From: CAZHAC01 sp964383855
GTDB taxonomy: Bacteria > Chloroflexota > Dormibacteria > Dormibacterales > Dormibacteraceae
NCBI GenBank assembly: GCA_964383855.1
Contig: CAYLIP010000072.1
Span: forward strand, 1 to 10,168
Direction of reading: 5' to 3'
DNA length: 10,168 bases
How positions within the stretch are numbered: position 1 is the first letter of the stretch; every line of letters begins with the position of its first letter. The position numbers and the translations under genes are program-made. A model generated the notes under the pieces. That model was not told the DNA's origin. It searched no databases and worked only from the letters and a program-made list of their open reading frames with translations. Shown piece after piece: positions 6,725 to 10,168 of the stretch.

Positions 6725-7285
6725 ATAGCCACCACCGCCGAGCAGCCGCCCCTCGCCTCCGCACGGCCGGTCAGCCGCCGCAACTTCATCGTGTGGTACC
6801 TGGCCTCCCTCCTCACGGCCACCGGGCTGGCGATCGTCGCACCGCTCCTCGTCTACATCTATCCGCCCTCCACGGGCAACAAGAAGCTGCAGCTCAAGGT
6901 CGCGCTCGACAAGAGCGTCGAGGAGCTGGGCAACAAGGAGGGCGTCCAGTTCAACGCGCCCAAGAACAGCGCCTTCATCATGTATGGCGACTACTCGGGC
7001 AGCGACAACGCCGCCGGCGACCCGACCTTCGGGGGCTGGGCGGTCAAGGACGAGAACGGCCAGCTGCACGTGCTCGCCGTCCGCTGCCCTCACCTCGGCT
7101 GTTCGGTCGGCCTCCAGAACGGCGCCGACCACTTCCTGTGTCCGTGTCACGGCTCTCAGTTCAGCCTCGACGGCAAGGTCACGCACGGACCGGCGGTCGC
7201 CCCCATGTCCTACCTCAAGTGGCAGAAGGGGCAGGCAGGCAACGAGATCACCGTCGAGGGCATGGAGATTCCGGGACTCGGCTGA
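6725..7285 (+). CDS. qcrA: Rieske iron-sulfur protein of a quinol:acceptor (bc/b6f-type) complex
   Basis: This is the 2Fe-2S subunit that takes the first electron from quinol at the Qo site. Numbered from 6725 (186 residues), a twin-arginine-like SRRNFI (17-22) precedes one membrane helix (about 22-46). The cluster-binding boxes follow: CPHLGC (Cys121, His123, Cys126) and CPCHGS (Cys139, Cys141, His142, Ser144), with GPAVAP at 155-160. All cluster and disulfide residues are present. The tyrosine that usually follows the second box by two residues is Phe146, a change that lowers redox potential in studied complexes. The first canonical start, GTG at 6791, would cut off the twin-arginine segment and begin at the membrane helix. 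I therefore use an ATA at 6725 behind a GGAGAG, provisionally. The stop overlaps the cytochrome b start by 1 nt, so it is first of a qcrABC-like operon. Confidence 0.93.
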   Translation: MATTAEQPPLASARPVSRRNFIVWYLASLLTATGLAIVAPLLVYIYPPSTGNKKLQLKVALDKSVEELGNKEGVQFNAPKNSAFIMYGDYSGSDNAAGDPTFGGWAVKDENGQLHVLAVRCPHLGCSVGLQNGADHFLCPCHGSQFSLDGKVTHGPAVAPMSYLKWQKGQAGNEITVEGMEIPGLG

Positions 7286-7977
7286 TGGCAAGCATTCCGC
7301 ACCCCCGCCAGATCCAGCTCGCCGTCGTCAACTGGCTCGACGAGCGCTACCCGTTCACCAGCGCCATCGACGAGGCGCTCTACCAGCGCGTGCCCAACTT
7401 CGCCAACGCCTTCTACTACTGCTTTGGCGGGATGGTCTTCATCCTGATCATCTTCCAGCTCATCACCGGGATCTTCCTGAGCTTCTACTACGTGCCCGAC
7501 GCGGCCGGGAACCCGGCTCCCTCGTACACGTCGGTCAACGAGATCATGACCAAGGTCTACCTGGGCTGGCTGATCCGCGGCGTCCACTTCTGGGGCGCCA
7601 ACCTGCTCGTGATCATGATCGTGCTCCACATGGCCCGCGTCTTCTGGACCGGCTCCTACCGGGCGCCGCGCGAGCTGAACTGGATGGTCGGCGTGATCCT
7701 GCTCCTGGTCGTCCTCGCCTTCTCCCTGACCGGCTACCTGCTGCCGTGGGACACCAAGGCCTACTGGGCGACCGCGGTCACGATCCAGATCGGCGCCTCG
7801 GCGCCGGTGCTCGGCCCCCTGATCAAGAGCGTGGCCATGGGTGGTCCCGCGCTCGGTCCCAACACGCTCCAGCGCTTCTTCACCATCCACGTCTTCATCC
7901 TGCCGGCGCTGGTCACGCTTCTCATGTACGTTCACTTCCGGCTGATCCGCCAGCACGGCATCTCGGAGCCGCTCTAG
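7285..7977 (+). CDS. qcrB: Cytochrome b6-like subunit (N-terminal half of cytochrome b)
   Basis: This four-helix membrane subunit carries hemes bL and bH and forms much of the Qo and Qi sites. In 230 residues the heme ligands are His101/His115 (13 residues between) and His202/His217 (14 between), the b6-type spacing, as opposed to the mitochondrial 13/13. Cys46 in YYCFGG aligns with the cysteine that covalently holds heme ci in cytochrome b6f and in Bacillus QcrB. RAPRELNW and GYLLPWDTKAYWA are also b6-like, as is the closing IRQHGISEPL, and the protein stops where b6 does. The ATG overlaps the Rieske stop (TGATG) with no strong Shine-Dalgarno, so translation is probably coupled. The next gene supplies the second half of cytochrome b. 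Electron donor is likely menaquinol, judged from neighbouring motifs. Confidence 0.95.
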   Translation: MASIPHPRQIQLAVVNWLDERYPFTSAIDEALYQRVPNFANAFYYCFGGMVFILIIFQLITGIFLSFYYVPDAAGNPAPSYTSVNEIMTKVYLGWLIRGVHFWGANLLVIMIVLHMARVFWTGSYRAPRELNWMVGVILLLVVLAFSLTGYLLPWDTKAYWATAVTIQIGASAPVLGPLIKSVAMGGPALGPNTLQRFFTIHVFILPALVTLLMYVHFRLIRQHGISEPL

Positions 7978-7986
7978 GCGCTCCAT

Positions 7987-7993
7987 GGAGAGG
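7987..7993 (+). promoter_or_regulatory. Ribosome-binding site (GGAGAGG) for the subunit IV gene
   Basis: GGAGAGG lies 6 nt before an in-frame GTG at 8000. The ATG at 7985 overlaps this element and has no Shine-Dalgarno of its own, so this site favours the GTG as start. Confidence 0.5.
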
Positions 7994-7999
7994 AAGGCT

Positions 8000-8686
8000 G
8001 TGAGCGAGAGCAAGGACCAGATCGCGGTCACCCAATGGGACGGCTTCCTGCGCGAGGGACCGGGAGCGGCGACCACCGCCGTGCCCGTGATCGACGTCGA
8101 GAGCCACGGCGGGCACACGCTCGAGCCCGAGTACAAGCGGATGCCGATCGGGCCCGACCACATCCTCTACCCGATCATGATCGGCCTCGGGCTCTTCCCC
8201 ATCCTGATGGGGGCGGCCGGCCACCACCTGGCCGACGACATGCCCGAGGAGGACACGCACCCCTTCTTCCCGGACCACTTCTGGCCGTACCCGATCATCA
8301 TGGTGCTGATGCTGGTGACGGTCGGCCTCATGGCCGCCTTCGTCCGGCAGAACATGGAGCTCGAGCAGTCGGCCGACCCCCGGGCGGTGGTGCTGCCCCG
8401 GCCGGACTGGTACTTCCTCTTCCTGTTCCAGTTCCTGAAGCTGGGCCCGGAGCTGATCATGTCGCTGGTCATCCCGCCGCTGGTCGTGATCGGTCTTCTC
8501 TTCTGGCCCTTCATCGACTCGCTGGGCGGGACCCGGCTGGCACACCGCCTGGGCTGGTCGCACTGGCCGGTTCCGGGCCGCAACATCATCACGGGGACCG
8601 GCTGGATCCTGTTTCTCGGGTTCATCCTCCTGCTGACGCTGTGGGCCCTGGCCGGTGTCACCATCTTCGGCATCAGCGGCGGCTAG
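8000..8686 (+). CDS. qcrC: Subunit IV-like protein (C-terminal half of cytochrome b)
   Basis: This is the second cytochrome b piece, completing the Qo site next to the b6-like subunit. From the GTG at 8000 it has 228 residues. A polar N-terminus of about 50 residues precedes hydrophobic helices at about 54-74, 98-116, 151-173 and 197-224. The Qo motif is PDWY (135-138) in place of PEWY, followed by FLFLFQFLK. An acidic, His-rich loop between the first two helices (75-96) contains ADDMPEEDTHP. It is longer than plastid subunit IV (about 160 residues) but has no C-terminal CxxCH cytochrome c domain, unlike Bacillus QcrC. The GTG is preferred for its GGAGAGG; an ATG at 7985 would add five residues. 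The gene follows the cytochrome b6 gene by 22 nt. The assignment as subunit IV-like is firm; the qcrC symbol is by position. Confidence 0.9.
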   Translation: MSESKDQIAVTQWDGFLREGPGAATTAVPVIDVESHGGHTLEPEYKRMPIGPDHILYPIMIGLGLFPILMGAAGHHLADDMPEEDTHPFFPDHFWPYPIIMVLMLVTVGLMAAFVRQNMELEQSADPRAVVLPRPDWYFLFLFQFLKLGPELIMSLVIPPLVVIGLLFWPFIDSLGGTRLAHRLGWSHWPVPGRNIITGTGWILFLGFILLLTLWALAGVTIFGISGG

Positions 8687-8698
8687 CGCTTTCGCCCC

Positions 8699-9061
8699 TT
8701 GATCGGCTGGCTGGTCCTGGGGCTCGCCGTCGGGTTCGCGGCCGGGTTTTCGCTGGCCTGGCTGCTGCGCGGCCGTCAGCCGTCGGCCTCCGCGCCGGCG
8801 GCCGCCGCTCCCTCGCTCGCGCCCGAGCCTGAGCTCGCCCAGCCGGCCCCGGCTCGCGGGCGAGCGGACGAGGAGATCCACCAGGCGCTCGACGCCACCC
8901 AGGGGCTGCTCGAGGAGCTGGAGGGACGCTACCGGGGCCGGACCGCGCCCCCCGACGACGAGGCCAGGCCCAAGCGCCGGTCCACCACTCCCCGGCCGCG
9001 CCGGGGACCGGGACGCGGCACGCCCCCCGCGCCTCCGGGCGAACCTCCGGTAGACGGCTGA
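8699..9061 (+). CDS. Small single-pass membrane protein, function unknown
   Basis: I do not recognise this 120-residue protein. It starts at a TTG 12 nt after the subunit IV stop, with no clear Shine-Dalgarno. Residues 2-23 form one hydrophobic helix ending in LLRGR, which suggests the rest is cytoplasmic. An Ala/Pro-rich linker (27-52) leads to a short charged, probably helical segment (DEEIHQALDATQGLLEELE, about 57-75), then a basic Pro/Arg-rich tail. It has no cysteine, so it is not a c-type cytochrome. Position as the fourth gene of the Rieske-cytochrome b operon suggests an accessory or assembly role, which is inference only. The low-complexity composition also leaves room for a spurious ORF. 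It ends 3 nt from the stop of the convergent gene. Confidence 0.55.
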   Translation: MIGWLVLGLAVGFAAGFSLAWLLRGRQPSASAPAAAAPSLAPEPELAQPAPARGRADEEIHQALDATQGLLEELEGRYRGRTAPPDDEARPKRRSTTPRPRRGPGRGTPPAPPGEPPVDG

Positions 9062-9064
9062 CAG

Positions 9065-9343
9065 CTACTCGGCGATGAGCCGGCGCAGGCGGTCCTGCAG
9101 CTCGCCGAGCCGCTCGAACTCACCCATGGTGGGCCGCTTCCGCTGACGCTCGGGGAAGCGCGCCAGCTGCAGCGCCTCCACGATCGACTCCACCTCGGGG
9201 ACCGTCAGCTCCACAGCCAGGGTGTCGGTGACCGCCTCCGTGGGCGCCGCCTCGATCGAGCCCTCGACGTCTGGCTCGGCCGGCCGCGTGGGCCGGAACA
9301 GCTCTTCAGATCCCTTCAGCCGAGCCCGCTTGAACTGACCCAT
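9065..9343 (-). CDS. Hypothetical 92-residue soluble protein
   Basis: I do not recognise this protein. It has a basic N-terminus (GQFKRARLKG), an acidic Pro/Ala/Thr middle (about 21-45), and a C-terminal part rich in Glu, Leu and Arg (VPEVESIVEALQ, then ERLGELQDRLRRL) that looks helical. There is no signal peptide, membrane segment or cysteine. The ATG at 9343 has no Shine-Dalgarno; a TAGGCT box ends 10 nt upstream and could be a -10. It lies 55 nt downstream of the glycosyltransferase gene on the same strand and could be co-transcribed. Its stop is 3 nt from that of the convergent small membrane protein gene. The sensible codon pattern and helical C-terminus support it as real. Confidence 0.55.
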   Translation of the reverse strand: MGQFKRARLKGSEELFRPTRPAEPDVEGSIEAAPTEAVTDTLAVELTVPEVESIVEALQLARFPERQRKRPTMGEFERLGELQDRLRRLIAE

Positions 9344-9398
9344 CGAAGCTCGAAGCCTACCTCACCGGACGCGCACGGGCTCACCCGGCGGCCGCGCC

Positions 9399-10168
9399 TC
9401 AAACCTTCTCGGTGACTCGGTACTCGAGGTACTTGCCGAGCAGCAGGCGCGTGTGCGCCTCCAGGGCCGGCAGCACGGAGAGCATGAGGCCCACGATCGG
9501 GTAGGAGAAGTACTGCAGGTAGACCAGCGCCTTGCGCACCGGGTTCCAGTGCCTCGGCTTGGGCGGCAGCATCAGGTGCTCGAGCAGGATCAGCACGATC
9601 ACGGTGGCGATGGTCACGCTCAGGATGCGGCTGGACAGGTTGAACAGGTTCTGGCCGAGGTCGGTGATCGAGAAGTCGACCGAGATCCAGATCGGCACCG
9701 CCGCCCCGAACATCAGGAAAACGGGCAGGAAGATCCAGTTCAGGTGGTTCAGGAAGAGGTTCATGAAGGCCCGGATGCGAAGCCAGAGCGGGATCTCGGG
9801 GTGCTTGAAGAAACGATGCAGCACATAGGGGACGTCGGTGATCCCCCACGCCCATCGCTTGATCTGGTTGTACTGGTTCAGGTGGGTGGACGCGTAGTCG
9901 CGTGACTGCGGCGAGTCGCCGTAGATGGGCAGCCACACCGACCGCACCCGGAAGCGCTCCCCGAAGGTGAAGAAGGCCTTCCAGTAGAAGCGGGAGTCCT
10001 CGGGGATCACGTCCTTGTCCCAGTAGCCGACGTCGTCGCAGAACTTGAGCGAGCACGTGTAGCTGGAGAAGGCGACCAGCCGGTGCGGCCGCGAGTGCAG
10101 GTACATCTGCCACTGGGACGTCGACCCCGACATCACCCGGACAGCCGTCGGCACCTCCCAGATGTTGT
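9399..10168 (-). CDS. GT2-family membrane glycosyltransferase, C-terminal part (5' end beyond right edge)
   Basis: These are the last 255 residues of a processive-type family 2 glycosyltransferase. The fragment contains PEDSRFYWK with the catalytic-base Asp57 and a QIKRW motif (101-105), the Q(x)xRW signature that binds the acceptor in cellulose- and hyaluronan-synthase-like enzymes. Hydrophobic segments at about 133-160, 180-200 and 216-235 form membrane helices after the catalytic domain. The N-terminal UDP-sugar-binding aspartates are outside the window. The frame is open to the edge; a GTG at 10154 is internal because the preceding codons (N-I-W-E) continue the domain. No cellulose-synthase PilZ domain follows. 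The polymer made is unknown, but a role in cell-surface glycan synthesis agrees with the other genes here. Confidence 0.85.
   Translation of the reverse strand, partial: NIWEVPTAVRVMSGSTSQWQMYLHSRPHRLVAFSSYTCSLKFCDDVGYWDKDVIPEDSRFYWKAFFTFGERFRVRSVWLPIYGDSPQSRDYASTHLNQYNQIKRWAWGITDVPYVLHRFFKHPEIPLWLRIRAFMNLFLNHLNWIFLPVFLMFGAAVPIWISVDFSITDLGQNLFNLSSRILSVTIATVIVLILLEHLMLPPKPRHWNPVRKALVYLQYFSYPIVGLMLSVLPALEAHTRLLLGKYLEYRVTEKV

Noticed and set aside
5769..6728. Plus-strand open frame opposite the flippase (319 codons)
   Set aside because: Product is a repetitive Glu/Asp/His/Gln mixture typical of antisense frames. The minus strand has a clear membrane transporter.
7922..8881. Minus-strand open frame across the subunit IV gene and the next ORF (319 codons)
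   Set aside because: It overlaps a firmly identified cytochrome b subunit and has antisense-type composition.
9378..9398. GC-rich palindrome (GCGGCCGC) after the glycosyltransferase stop
   Set aside because: Self-complementary with no loop and no following T-run; expected by chance at this GC content.

Overview
This is a GC-rich stretch from a bacterium. It is densely packed, mostly coding, and carries no tRNA, rRNA, CRISPR array or insertion sequence that I could see. The gene content points to a Gram-positive-like or Chloroflexota/Dormibacterota-like lineage, which is an inference and not a demonstrated placement. The supporting signs are a Rieske / split cytochrome b (b6 + subunit IV) complex in the qcrABC order of menaquinol oxidisers, a PDWY Qo motif, short RmlA and RmlC forms, and several genes whose start codons sit 7-8 nt behind a TAnnnT box, as expected for leaderless mRNAs.

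Layout from left to right. (a) Minus strand, 1-1700: dTDP-sugar genes in the order rmlA, rmlC, rmlB (rmlB runs off the left edge). Stops and starts overlap by 1 and 4 nt, so this is one operon making a dTDP-6-deoxysugar, most likely dTDP-rhamnose. (b) Plus strand, 1853-2941: DNA polymerase IV (dinB), divergent from rmlA, with its own promoter and a C-terminal sliding-clamp motif. (c) Minus strand, 2990-6650/6674: a lipid-linked-glycan flippase, then a polyprenyl-phosphate sugar-1-phosphate transferase (4-nt overlap), then a DnaQ-like DEDDh exonuclease with an odd Ser/Thr repeat tail and no ordinary start codon. (d) Plus strand, 6725-9061: Rieske iron-sulfur protein, cytochrome b6-like subunit, subunit IV-like subunit, then a small single-pass membrane protein of unknown function. 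(e) Minus strand, 9065-10168: the C-terminal part of a membrane GT2 glycosyltransferase (5' end beyond the right edge), followed by a 92-residue protein of unknown function.

The surface-polysaccharide genes fit together: RmlA/C/B supply an activated deoxysugar, the sugar transferase primes the undecaprenyl-phosphate carrier, the flippase moves the lipid-linked unit across the membrane, and the GT2 enzyme may act in the same or another glycan pathway. The respiratory operon is separate and encodes the core of a quinol oxidase complex, but no cytochrome c partner lies in the window.

I found no clearly new defence or mobile system. The points most worth checking are two genes that lack a canonical start codon yet have a well-placed Shine-Dalgarno sequence (Rieske, exonuclease), the low-potential signature of the bc complex, its missing cytochrome c, and the repeat tail on the exonuclease.
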